29,914 bases of DNA from NCBI GenBank assembly GCA_964608615.1, contig CAZSQG010000049.1:1-29914 (forward strand), given 5' to 3'. This stretch comes from CALEUX01 sp964608615. Its GTDB lineage: Bacteria; Bacteroidota; Bacteroidia; Bacteroidales; Marinilabiliaceae. Position 1 is the stretch's first letter. Each line of letters begins with the position of its first letter. The notes under the pieces were generated by a model that was not told where the DNA came from, made no database searches, and saw nothing but the letters and a program-made list of their open reading frames with translations. Positions 1 through 7,223 of this stretch are shown here, in pieces. Position numbers and translations under genes: made by a program.

Positions 1-3000
1 TTTCAATATCGCTCACAAGCTCATGACGCAATTTATGACCCTGGTTATATATGAAGTCTTGATTATCAGATTTCAGATTTAATACCAAAGCAGCCATTTT
101 TTCTTTTTCAGTAATTAATTCCCTTACACCATATTTTCCTGAAATCGCTTTACCAATCGTCAATAAGTTGGTGTTTAGAAGTTCTTTTATTCCGGCAAAA
201 AAGGTTAAGTTTTGTGCTGAATAATTTTCATAAAACTGCCTGATATATGCGAGTCTTTTATAATATATAAAATATCCGGCTGCCGGTTGCATTTTGATTT
301 TAACACTTGTTTTTTTTCCTGATATATGAGTCCAGTAAATTTTTACTGCTCTGTTTATTTGCATGAAAAAATTACCTCTTTTAGCTGATCTGAAATCATC
401 ACTTTCAAATTTCAGCATTATACTTTCAGGAAGGTCGTACACCGAATTGCCTGTTCCCGCAATAAAACGAGTAACACCTATATGCAAAATTTCAAGCTCA
501 TTTTTCAGAAAACTATCTTTATAAGTAGCCAACTCCTTTTGAGATTGCCATGAAAAATTATTAAGTATTTTCAACTGTTCCCAATGCTTTTCCCTATTAT
601 TGACTATATCACAAGCCTGCAACAGCTGCTCAAGAGTTTTATCAGCCAGGCTTTTCAAATGGTTCAGATAATTCTCGCGACTTTCCAGAATAGTATAGAA
701 AGCTGTATCAACCAGCGAATTGGCATGTTTATCAATAACCTCAGCCAGGTTATAAACCGTATTGTAAACAATGCTAATTTTTGAAAGCTTAAGATCTTTC
801 AGGATTGACTCCGAAAGTTTTTCATCGGTGCTATTTAATGATGGTTTGTTCTCCGAAACAGAAAATTCGGGAACTACATTTATCTCATCAAAATTAGTTG
901 ATGCATATATCAAAAGGCACGATTTCAGGCTTGAGATCATATCATTAACCTGAACCACTATATTTTCAATGCTTTCATTGGCAAAATTGGGAATTTCAGC
1001 TATGATAAGATCAGTATCTTGCGACTCGGCTCTCATCAATTCGTTATCAGGCAATTTGTCAACATTAACAACAATCTTTACATTTGCCCTTATCCGGTAA
1101 CTATCAATCACTTGCCCAAGTATAGCATAATATCTATCGGTATTTCTAGGATCGGTATTAATGGCCAGAATGCGTACTTCTGCATGTCTCCAGGTTGGCG
1201 TAACGGTGATGAAACGCATAAAGTGCAGTGCTAGTGAAAGGTTTCGCCCTTCCCCTGTCCACCAGAAATCAATTCTCTTATGATTCCCGAACCCATTTTT
1301 ATTATCATAATTCAAAAAAGCCAGATTGTAATTCAACTTATTATAGGTAAGCAACATTTCTGCCCATTTTTTTTGACTACCTGAGTTTTTTGACCACCCC
1401 ATGAGAATTGTATTTGGCTCGAAACCAGAAAAACCATAAACCCGGCTGATCATTGCCATTCCTTCATATACATTACGGCAACTATGCTTGCGCGTAATAA
1501 TATTAGCATGTTCGTCTAAAGTTTCAATGCTTACATGAGCTGTTTTATCGGACAACAGGTCTTCGTCAGGATTTTCAATCAACTCAAAATTAGTGAAGAT
1601 ACCTAGTTTACCAACCAACACTTTCGCTACTTCAATAAGGTGCGGCCGGTTGCCTGAACCTCCGCTAAACAGAATTACATTAGGCCGCCAATGACGCGTA
1701 TTAAATTGACTTTTAGCAAGTTTCAACAAACCAGTCTTCACCAACGATAACCATATACTTGACAGTGTATCTCCTGATTGTAATTTAAGTTCTTTGTTTT
1801 TCAGGTAAAAGAAAAGTGCCAATAAAACCAAAGAGGCCACAGCCAAAGCCACAATATCCAATTGGATCATCACAATAACACAGGCTATGGCTCCAATAAT
1901 GCTAACAATACGCGGAATTTTAAACAACGGCCTGAAATCACTACTTGCCCAACTTTCAACAGTATATGTAATGTTCAGGAAACCATAGGTAATGATAAAA
2001 AAAATGGTTACAATGCGAGCAATGGTATTTAAATCACCTATGAGAATGCCTGCCTGAGCAATAATAAATGTAAGCAAAAGAGCATTGCGCGGTTCATTTG
2101 AAACCCCGAATCCTTTGCTAAAAAAGAAAGGAGCAATTCTGTCTTTTGCAACTGCCTGCATAATGCGTGGTGCACCCATAATACTACCAAGAGCCGATGA
2201 AAGTGTTGCGCCAAGAATTCCCGCTATTACCAATTGTGGTATCCATGCTATCTTGAAAAGCACGTTGGTATCATTCACCAGCAATGAACTATTTACTGTA
2301 TATGATAAGAAAATTGCCAATCCAATATATACAGCGAGCCCAACCAGGATAGCGGCAATAGTTCCAAACGGTATGTCTTTTCGGGCATCTTTAAGATCGC
2401 CCGACATGGAAACACCTGCCTCAAACCCGGTAACAGCCGGAAAAAAAATCGCAAACAGGGCAATCCAGGGAAGAGCTGATGGTATCTCATCCAACTGCGA
2501 AACAACAGGTGGAAAATCATGCTTGCCAAGAAATACTGACAACAGCGAAAGCGACATAATTGTGAGAATTATGTACTGTGTTTTAATGGCAAGTGATGTG
2601 CTGATAAAAGTAAGGATGGTTACTAGAAAAAGAATGATAGAGCCTGCAATACGAATGGTTGTCAAATTTACTTCAAAGCCGAAATATCCGAGAAATACCT
2701 CCGCGAAACCGATAAGGTACAAACTCACACTGAACGATAATCCGACAAAAAGTGCCCAGCCAAGCGTTCCTCCAATTGGAAGGCCAAGACTCCGCGAAAT
2801 GATGTAGTAAGTACCACCGCTTTCCACCTTTTTATCGGTGGCTATAGATGCAACACTAAGTCCCGTACTCGCTGAAATAATATGCGCTACAAAAATAATT
2901 CCCAGCGTAGCCCAAAGTCCTGCCTGCCCAACGATCCATGGCAACCGAAGGTACATTATTACGCCCAACAATGTGAGGATAGAAGGTGTAAAAACCCCAC

Positions 3001-3031
3001 CAAATGCACCAAATTTTTTTGCTTTAGCCAT
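1..3031 (-). CDS. SLC12-like cation-chloride cotransporter / amino acid permease (C-terminus beyond window)
   Basis: The reading frame is open from ATG at 3031 (MAKAKKFGAFGGVFTPSI) to the left edge, about 1010 codons with no stop, so the C-terminus is missing. The first ~450 residues are a chain of hydrophobic segments compatible with about 12 membrane helices, with APC-superfamily features such as LGVIMYLRLPWIVGQAG near the N-terminus and a GTYYIISRSLG segment. A large soluble C-terminal half follows (VILFSGGSGNRP, ILMGWSKNSG), as in eukaryotic and bacterial Na-K-Cl cotransporter homologues. Known for the family: electroneutral cation/chloride symport, or amino acid transport in APC relatives. 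Substrate cannot be read here. It starts 10 bp after the mscS-like stop codon, so the two are probably co-transcribed, consistent with a role in ion or volume balance. It is longer than many bacterial homologues because of the cytoplasmic tail. Confidence 0.8.
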   Translation of the reverse strand, partial: MAKAKKFGAFGGVFTPSILTLLGVIMYLRLPWIVGQAGLWATLGIIFVAHIISASTGLSVASIATDKKVESGGTYYIISRSLGLPIGGTLGWALFVGLSFSVSLYLIGFAEVFLGYFGFEVNLTTIRIAGSIILFLVTILTFISTSLAIKTQYIILTIMSLSLLSVFLGKHDFPPVVSQLDEIPSALPWIALFAIFFPAVTGFEAGVSMSGDLKDARKDIPFGTIAAILVGLAVYIGLAIFLSYTVNSSLLVNDTNVLFKIAWIPQLVIAGILGATLSSALGSIMGAPRIMQAVAKDRIAPFFFSKGFGVSNEPRNALLLTFIIAQAGILIGDLNTIARIVTIFFIITYGFLNITYTVESWASSDFRPLFKIPRIVSIIGAIACVIVMIQLDIVALAVASLVLLALFFYLKNKELKLQSGDTLSSIWLSLVKTGLLKLAKSQFNTRHWRPNVILFSGGSGNRPHLIEVAKVLVGKLGIFTNFELIENPDEDLLSDKTAHVSIETLDEHANIITRKHSCRNVYEGMAMISRVYGFSGFEPNTILMGWSKNSGSQKKWAEMLLTYNKLNYNLAFLNYDNKNGFGNHKRIDFWWTGEGRNLSLALHFMRFITVTPTWRHAEVRILAINTDPRNTDRYYAILGQVIDSYRIRANVKIVVNVDKLPDNELMRAESQDTDLIIAEIPNFANESIENIVVQVNDMISSLKSCLLIYASTNFDEINVVPEFSVSENKPSLNSTDEKLSESILKDLKLSKISIVYNTVYNLAEVIDKHANSLVDTAFYTILESRENYLNHLKSLADKTLEQLLQACDIVNNREKHWEQLKILNNFSWQSQKELATYKDSFLKNELEILHIGVTRFIAGTGNSVYDLPESIMLKFESDDFRSAKRGNFFMQINRAVKIYWTHISGKKTSVKIKMQPAAGYFIYYKRLAYIRQFYENYSAQNLTFFAGIKELLNTNLLTIGKAISGKYGVRELITEKEKMAALVLNLKSDNQDFIYNQGHKLRHELVSDIE

Positions 3032-3041
3032 GTGTTAACTA

Positions 3042-3929
3042 TTAATTATCAATATTATTCACTTCTTTTTCAAATCCCGACTTCAAATGAATGTCTCGCT
3101 GTGGATAAGGAATCTCAATATTTTGTTCCTTAAACTTTGCGAATATTTCATAATACAACTCGCTTCTCAAAATCTTTGGTTGATCGGTGTATTCAGGAGT
3201 CCAGATCAAAACGCTAAAATTAATGCTGTTGTCTCCAAATCCGTCGAAAAGAATGTATGGTTTTGGTAAACTTAAAACGCCAGGATGTCCATTAACCACT
3301 TCCGTAAGCAATTTCCTTATATTTTCAGGATCCTCATTATACGATACCCCAACCGGAAAACTCAACCTTACCTGATTGTTATTATGGCTCCAGTTAATAA
3401 CTTGTTTATTAATAAAATCGGAATTAGGAACAATAACAGTAATATTGTCGTTTGTGATAATAGTGGTTGCCCTGGCCGAAATTTTAACTATATTTCCTGC
3501 AAGGTTATCTATCTCAACCCGGTCGCCAACCTTTATTGGCCTTTCAAACAGAATGATTACACCGCTGATAAAATTGTTAGTTATACTTTGCAACCCAAAA
3601 CCAATACCTACACCAAGGGCTCCTACCATCAAACCTATGGCACTCAAATCAATACCTGAGGTCTGAAAAATAATTATCAACCCTACAATAATTAGCAAAT
3701 ATCGAACAATTGTTGCTATCGAATGACTTACGCCGATATCAAGACCATAACGCGGAAAAATTTTATTCGCTAAAATATTTCTGATCTTCGAGGATAGATA
3801 AAACAACAGAACAATTGCAAGTACAAGTAAAAGAAAGGTTTTAGTCGTAAAATGACTATTACCCAAAAGGAACAATTCATAATTCCAGGCATTTTTTAAC
3901 CAGTCAAGAAGTTCTTCAACACTATTCAT
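3042..3929 (-). CDS. Small-conductance mechanosensitive channel (MscS family)
   Basis: MscS-family channel that opens on membrane tension to release solutes on hypo-osmotic shock. About three N-terminal membrane helices precede the pore-lining TM3 with its Gly/Ala-rich face (IGLMVGALGVGIGFGLQS). The beta domain follows (FERPIKVGDRVEID, then a VPNSDF motif, here IVPNSDFINKQVINWS), and then the C-terminal alpha/beta domain ending in PYPQRDIHL, which is typical of the family. Length is about 295 aa, normal for a compact MscS. The frame is open upstream to a TTG at 3950, but the ATG at 3929 (MNSVEELLDW) is the more natural start. The SLC12-like permease follows after 10 bp, suggesting an osmotic/ion transport operon. 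Confidence 0.92.
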   Translation of the reverse strand: MNSVEELLDWLKNAWNYELFLLGNSHFTTKTFLLLVLAIVLLFYLSSKIRNILANKIFPRYGLDIGVSHSIATIVRYLLIIVGLIIIFQTSGIDLSAIGLMVGALGVGIGFGLQSITNNFISGVIILFERPIKVGDRVEIDNLAGNIVKISARATTIITNDNITVIVPNSDFINKQVINWSHNNNQVRLSFPVGVSYNEDPENIRKLLTEVVNGHPGVLSLPKPYILFDGFGDNSINFSVLIWTPEYTDQPKILRSELYYEIFAKFKEQNIEIPYPQRDIHLKSGFEKEVNNIDN

Positions 3930-4182
3930 ACTAAGAAAATTTGCATACAATTTACAGAATAGTTTCCAACTTATTATAATATTTTAGAAACAGGACACAC
4001 GGCTTGCTTTTGTGTAAGTAGCATTTGATCTCTTCTCTTTGTGAAACAATAAAATTAATCACTAATGTCCTTAAAAATCCGCTCTTCGTTTTAATGCTAT
4101 ACCACTAAAAACAGAGATTACATATCAAATGATGTTGACAGGTTTTCAAAAATATAAAAAAAACAATAAGTTTGTTGCCTGT

Positions 4183-4198
4183 TTGGCAATATTACCAA
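4183..4198. promoter_or_regulatory. Candidate operator palindrome upstream of the first ArsR-type gene
   Basis: TTGGCAATATTACCAA is a 16-bp palindrome with one mismatched pair (7 of 8 pairs match). It ends 30 bp before the ATG of the ArsR-type gene at 4229. ArsR/SmtB repressors bind such short dyads, so autoregulation of the arsR-rhodanese-TauE operon is inferred. The rest of the 299-bp spacer 3930-4228 holds the divergent promoters, but I see no exact TAnnTTTG box in it. Confidence 0.45.
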
Positions 4199-4228
4199 TT
4201 AGACTATCTATAATCAAAGCATAACAAT

Positions 4229-4558
4229 ATGAATCAGAAAATTATAAATCAATACGATAAGGAAGCTGACTTTTTTAAATCATTATCGCACCCTATCCGG
4301 CTGTTTATTCTTCAGACTATCAAGGATGAGAAATATTCAGTATCAGAACTTGCCGAAAAGGTAGGTATAGATATCTCAACCATGTCCAAACATCTGGATG
4401 TATTAAAAAGGCAACAAATAATTTATGGCGAAAAAGAAAAGAACAACATATATTATAAGCTTAATATGCCTTGCATATTTACCTTTTTAGAATGCGCAAA
4501 AAAAATTTACATAAAGCAAACTGATTGCAAAAATATTTTTGCTGCTACAACTGCATAA
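4229..4558 (+). CDS. ArsR/SmtB-family winged-helix repressor (sulfur module)
   Basis: A 109-aa winged-helix regulator. The N-terminal helix ends in FKSLSHPIRLFILQTI, the ArsR/SmtB signature. The helix-turn-helix lies at about residues 37-58 (VSELAEKVGIDISTMSKHLDVL) and the beta-wing at about 62-77 (QIIYGEKEKNNIYYKL). Cysteines at 82, 89 and 100 sit in the C-terminal dimerisation helix, where many family members sense metals or reactive sulfur by thiol chemistry. The next genes are a rhodanese (45 bp downstream) and a TauE/SafE exporter, so a persulfide- or sulfite-type signal is more likely than arsenic. That is an inference from context. A palindrome 30 bp upstream suggests autoregulation. 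It is distinct in sequence from the arsenic-operon repressor at 6257. Confidence 0.85.
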   Translation: MNQKIINQYDKEADFFKSLSHPIRLFILQTIKDEKYSVSELAEKVGIDISTMSKHLDVLKRQQIIYGEKEKNNIYYKLNMPCIFTFLECAKKIYIKQTDCKNIFAATTA

Positions 4559-4602
4559 TACAGTAAAACTCTTTACATAATTACATTAACAAAATAAATA
4601 AA

Positions 4603-4983
4603 ATGGACAAAGTAATCTCAAGCATGGACTTTCAGTTTTTTGGAACCGGACAACATAAAATTGATGCAGAATCGTTTCTAAAAAAGGATAATGCAATATT
4701 TTTGGACGTAAGAGCCAAGGAAGAAACAGTTACCATTAAAATTTGTCTTAACCATTACTTCCCTGTAATTGAAATCCCATTTAACGAGCTTCCCTCAAAA
4801 CTTAACGAATTGCCTCGTGATAAGTTTATTGGCATCTTCTGTTCAAGTGGGGTAAGAAGTGCTATTGCTTTTGCATATATAAAAAGTAACGGCTTTGAAA
4901 ATGTTAGAATTATTGAAGGCGGGTATGCCCAGTTGACCGAAGCCTTGTTGCCAGGAAAAATATTTAAACATTTACATAAATAA
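4603..4983 (+). CDS. Rhodanese-domain protein (single domain)
   Basis: A single-domain rhodanese of 126 aa. Family members move sulfane sulfur from thiosulfate or persulfides to thiol acceptors through a cysteine persulfide. The CH2A-like region IFLDVRAKEE is at about residues 32-41. The active-site loop is CSSGVRS with Cys80 as the expected nucleophile, giving the canonical C-x-x-G-x-R-[ST] loop. EGGYAQLTEAL near the C-terminus matches the usual GG-x-x-x-[WL] end. There is no signal peptide, so it should act in the cytoplasm. It sits between an ArsR-type repressor and a TauE/SafE membrane protein that starts 4 bp after its stop codon, so it is almost certainly co-translated with the exporter. 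Likely role: sulfide, persulfide or thiosulfate homeostasis. Confidence 0.88.
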   Translation: MDKVISSMDFQFFGTGQHKIDAESFLKKDNAIFLDVRAKEETVTIKICLNHYFPVIEIPFNELPSKLNELPRDKFIGIFCSSGVRSAIAFAYIKSNGFENVRIIEGGYAQLTEALLPGKIFKHLHK

Positions 4984-4987
4984 ACAA

Positions 4988-5767
4988 ATGAGCAACTGGT
5001 TATTAGACCTAATAATTATAGCAATTGCTGCAATAATGACCATGTCGGGACGTGGTGGTGGAAACTATTATGTTGTAACGCTAGCTTTGATCGGATTCAG
5101 CATGCATGAAGCAGCCACAACCGGTCAATTCATATTAGTAGTATCTTCGTTTATTGCCACTCTCTTTTTCGGTAAAAACAAGGTAGTCAGTTGGAAATTA
5201 GTAATACTTATTGGTATTATGACAATTTTTTCGGCCTTTCTGGGCGGCTTCATATCTGATATCTTTAACGACAAAATATTAAAAATTGTATTTGCCCTGT
5301 TCATTTCATTAGCCGCCCTATTAATGCTGAAGCCCTTAAAAAAGGATATAAAATCCAACGGAAGATTCAGCTTACACATCAAAATAGAAGACAGCAACTA
5401 TGCTGTTAACCTGCTTGTAGTTGTTCCAATTGTGCTATTTACCGGTTTTGTGTCGGGAATGGTGGGTATATCCGGAGGTTCTTTTTTAGTCCCTTTAATG
5501 GTTTTACTAATTAGGGTTCCAATGAAAATTGCAGTTGGAACATCTACAGCACTCGTAATGATAACAGCCCTGGCAGGTTTTCTAGGCCACCTAAGTTCTG
5601 GACATTTCGACATAAAAACTGCTACACCTTTAGCTATTAGTGCTGTTATCGGGGCTGTAATCGGAACAAAATTAACCTTAAACAGTAAACCGGGATTTCT
5701 CAGAATAATTTTTGCAATAACCTCTATTATTGCGGCAATTATAATGATTTATAGTGAGTTTAGATAA
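4988..5767 (+). CDS. TauE/SafE-family sulfite/anion exporter
   Basis: A 259-aa membrane protein with about 8 hydrophobic helices arranged as two repeats, the layout of the TauE/SafE (DUF81) family of exporters for sulfite and other organosulfur anions. The two repeat signatures are visible: GRGGGNYYVVTLALIGFSMH followed by AATTGQFILVVSS in the first half, and GFVSGMVGISGGSFLVPLM followed by AVGTSTALVMITALAGFLGH in the second. The start ATG is 4 bp after the rhodanese stop. With the rhodanese and ArsR-type regulator it forms a small sulfur-handling operon. The likely cargo is sulfite, thiosulfate or another small sulfur anion, but the substrate cannot be determined from sequence. Confidence 0.87.
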   Translation: MSNWLLDLIIIAIAAIMTMSGRGGGNYYVVTLALIGFSMHEAATTGQFILVVSSFIATLFFGKNKVVSWKLVILIGIMTIFSAFLGGFISDIFNDKILKIVFALFISLAALLMLKPLKKDIKSNGRFSLHIKIEDSNYAVNLLVVVPIVLFTGFVSGMVGISGGSFLVPLMVLLIRVPMKIAVGTSTALVMITALAGFLGHLSSGHFDIKTATPLAISAVIGAVIGTKLTLNSKPGFLRIIFAITSIIAAIIMIYSEFR

Positions 5768-5772
5768 AATCC

Positions 5773-6154
5773 ATGACCACAAATACAGTTAACTCAAAAA
5801 AAATCAACAACAATAAAAGCACTGCAATGTTTTTTAAATAATCATAATATCTGCGTTAGTTACATTAGGTATTGGTTCGATAAAAATCATTTTATCATTA
5901 CAGTAGCAACCTTAGCCTTAACGGCATGGGCTCTTTTTCATTACGAAAAATCAAGAGTAAGGACTCTCGGCTTTTACAGATTCAATCAGTTCTAGTTATT
6001 TTAACCTTCTTGTCGGGAAGTGTAATAAACCTAAATTCTAGGCCATTGAAATCCTCGTTCGAATTGCTTTTACGCTTTCTGAAATAGCTGTTACTATGCC
6101 AATGAGGCTTACCATCATTTACTTATTAAAAAGACAATTTAAGCACTTGGTTTA
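5773..6154 (+). pseudogene. Decayed gene remnants, probably a former membrane protein
   Basis: The ~490-bp stretch 5768-6256 has no intact gene, but protein-like pieces can be read in shifting frames. They are a 22-codon start (MTTNTVNSKKINNN...) at 5773; a hydrophobic piece ISALVTLGIGSIKIILSL; FIITVATLALTAWALFHYEK running on to RTLGFYRFNQ at 5891-5992; VLVILTFLSGSVINLNSRPL in the +1-shifted frame right after it; and FTLSEIAVTMPMRLTIIYLL near 6070-6150. Switching frames without losing protein-like character is typical of frameshifted pseudogenes. The pieces alternate hydrophobic helices with basic loops. I do not recognise the family. The position between the sulfur and arsenic operons suggests a lost accessory gene of one of them. 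Confidence 0.4.
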
Positions 6155-6218
6155 AAAAGATCGGGTGTTAAAATTTTGTTAAATCTTAAATAGCTTGATG
6201 ATTTTATCTTCTTAAGTC

Positions 6219-6235
6219 GTATGTTTGCGACATAC
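6219..6235 (+). promoter_or_regulatory. Promoter -7 box TATGTTTG inside an inverted-repeat operator of the arsenic operon
   Basis: GTATGT-TTGCG-ACATAC (6219-6224 and 6230-6235) is a perfect 6+6 bp inverted repeat. Within it, TATGTTTG at 6220-6227 matches the Bacteroidetes -7 consensus TAnnTTTG exactly. No good -33 TTTG is seen at the usual spacing. A repressor dimer on this dyad would cover the -7 box and start site, so ArsR autorepression is inferred. It also argues for translation starting at 6257 and not at the in-frame ATG at 6221, which lies inside the promoter. Confidence 0.6.
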
Positions 6236-6256
6236 AAAACAAGAAACATTTACAAC

Positions 6257-6583
6257 ATGAATAAAAAAGAGATATTTGATAATGAATTAAAGGAGCTGGC
6301 ACAATTGGCCAAGGTTATTTCTCATCCAGCACGTTTGGCTATTTTAAGATACCTTTCAGAAACAAAATCTTGTATTTCGGGTGACATTTCTGATTTCCTG
6401 CCTTTGAGTCGAAGTACAGTTTCGCAACATTTAAAGGAACTAAAAAACATGGGACTGATCCATGGAGAAGTCGAGGGATTGAAAATCAATTATTGTTTAT
6501 GTGGCGGAACCATTAAAAGGTTCAAATTGCTCTTTAATGGATTCTTTGTGGATGAATCGTTTTGTTTTGAAAATCAATGTTAA
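6257..6583 (+). CDS. arsR: ArsR-family arsenic-responsive repressor
   Basis: A 108-aa winged-helix repressor. Its signature is LAKVISHPARLAILRYL at about residues 17-33, the recognition helix region is FLPLSRSTVSQHLKELK at about 47-63, and the wing is GLIHGEVEGLKINYCLCG. Cysteines at 39, 80, 82, 103 and 108 are candidates for As(III)/Sb(III) binding. The C-x-C pair at 80/82, just after the wing, and the C-terminal cysteines are the obvious ligands, but the set is inferred. The frame extends upstream to an ATG at 6221, but that codon lies inside the promoter/operator, so 6257 is chosen. It is followed by arsC, arsM and acr3 on the same strand, the classical order of a regulator-led arsenic operon. 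On binding arsenite it should leave the operator and de-repress the operon. Confidence 0.93.
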   Translation: MNKKEIFDNELKELAQLAKVISHPARLAILRYLSETKSCISGDISDFLPLSRSTVSQHLKELKNMGLIHGEVEGLKINYCLCGGTIKRFKLLFNGFFVDESFCFENQC

Positions 6584-6604
6584 CAACTTAAGAGAGATAA
6601 AGAA

Positions 6605-7027
6605 ATGAAAGTTCTAATCTTATGTACAGGCAACAGTTGCCGAAGCCAAATGGCACATGGATTTCTTCAGTCATTTGACACTAACATCACCGTTTGTTCA
6701 GCGGGTACAGAAGCTTCAGGAAAACTGAATACCAAAGCTGTAAAAGTCATGGCTCAAATTGGCATCGACATTAGTCATCACACCTCTGATCAGGTTGATA
6801 AATATCTTGGAGAAGAATGGGACTATGTGATTACCGTATGTGGAGGCGCCAACGAAGCTTGCCCTGCATTTATGGGTAAGGTAAAGCACCGTTTACACAT
6901 AGGTTTTGATGACCCTTCGCACGCTACCGGAACTGATGAATATATATGGAGTGAGTTTATCCGTGTGCGGGACGAAATTAAAGCAGGTTTTCGTAAGTTT
7001 TATGAAGATAATTTGATGGCTCGATAA
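6605..7027 (+). CDS. arsC: Arsenate reductase, thioredoxin-coupled LMW-phosphatase type
   Basis: Reduces arsenate to arsenite in the cytoplasm, using a low-molecular-weight protein tyrosine phosphatase fold and thioredoxin as final reductant. The P-loop is LCTGNSCRS with nucleophile Cys7 and Arg13 (C-x5-R). The general acid region is FDDPS at residues 101-105. The redox pair expected for this class is Cys79 and Cys86 in VCGGANEACPAF, matching the Cys10/Cys82/Cys89 relay of the Staphylococcus enzyme. Length of 140 aa is normal. It starts 21 bp after arsR and must share its transcript. Its product, arsenite, is the substrate of both ArsM and Acr3 downstream. Confidence 0.95.
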   Translation: MKVLILCTGNSCRSQMAHGFLQSFDTNITVCSAGTEASGKLNTKAVKVMAQIGIDISHHTSDQVDKYLGEEWDYVITVCGGANEACPAFMGKVKHRLHIGFDDPSHATGTDEYIWSEFIRVRDEIKAGFRKFYEDNLMAR

Positions 7028-7059
7028 TAATGAGAAACTATAAGGATAATTTGATTGTA

Positions 7060-7113
7060 AAAATTGGTGTCCGGTTAAAATTCATAGAATTGTTTAAATC
7101 CAATTTTACCGGA
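7060..7113. repeat. Overlapping inverted repeats in the arsC-arsM spacer
   Basis: Two competing pairings share bases. AAAATTGG (7060-7067) can pair with CCAATTTT (7100-7107). TCCGGTTAAAATT (7070-7082) can pair with AATTTTACCGGA (7102-7113), with a single unpaired base. The spacer 7028-7223 also carries a run of TATCACATCATCAC-type simple repeats at about 7186-7207. Mutually exclusive hairpins could be a partial terminator or attenuator inside the operon. Alternatively the TCCGGTTAAA/ACCGGA arms could be the terminal repeats of a degenerate insertion element. The sequence alone does not decide. Confidence 0.45.
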
Positions 7114-7223
7114 GGGTTCGTGAATTTCAAATTCCATTGAGGTTGCTTTTCGCCTCAGGAAATTTACGTTAATAAAATTATCTCATTATCACATCATCAC
7201 ATTATCAAACTAACCAATAAACA

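Noticed and set aside
2085..2807. Long plus-strand frame of 240 codons inside the SLC12-like gene
   Set aside because: It is a shadow of the strong minus-strand transporter frame, rich in Arg/Pro/Ser without any domain, and antisense to conserved membrane helices.
6221..6256. Extended N-terminus for the arsenic repressor (MFATYKTRNIYN)
   Set aside because: The upstream ATG lies inside the -7 box and operator dyad, so it would precede the probable transcript start.
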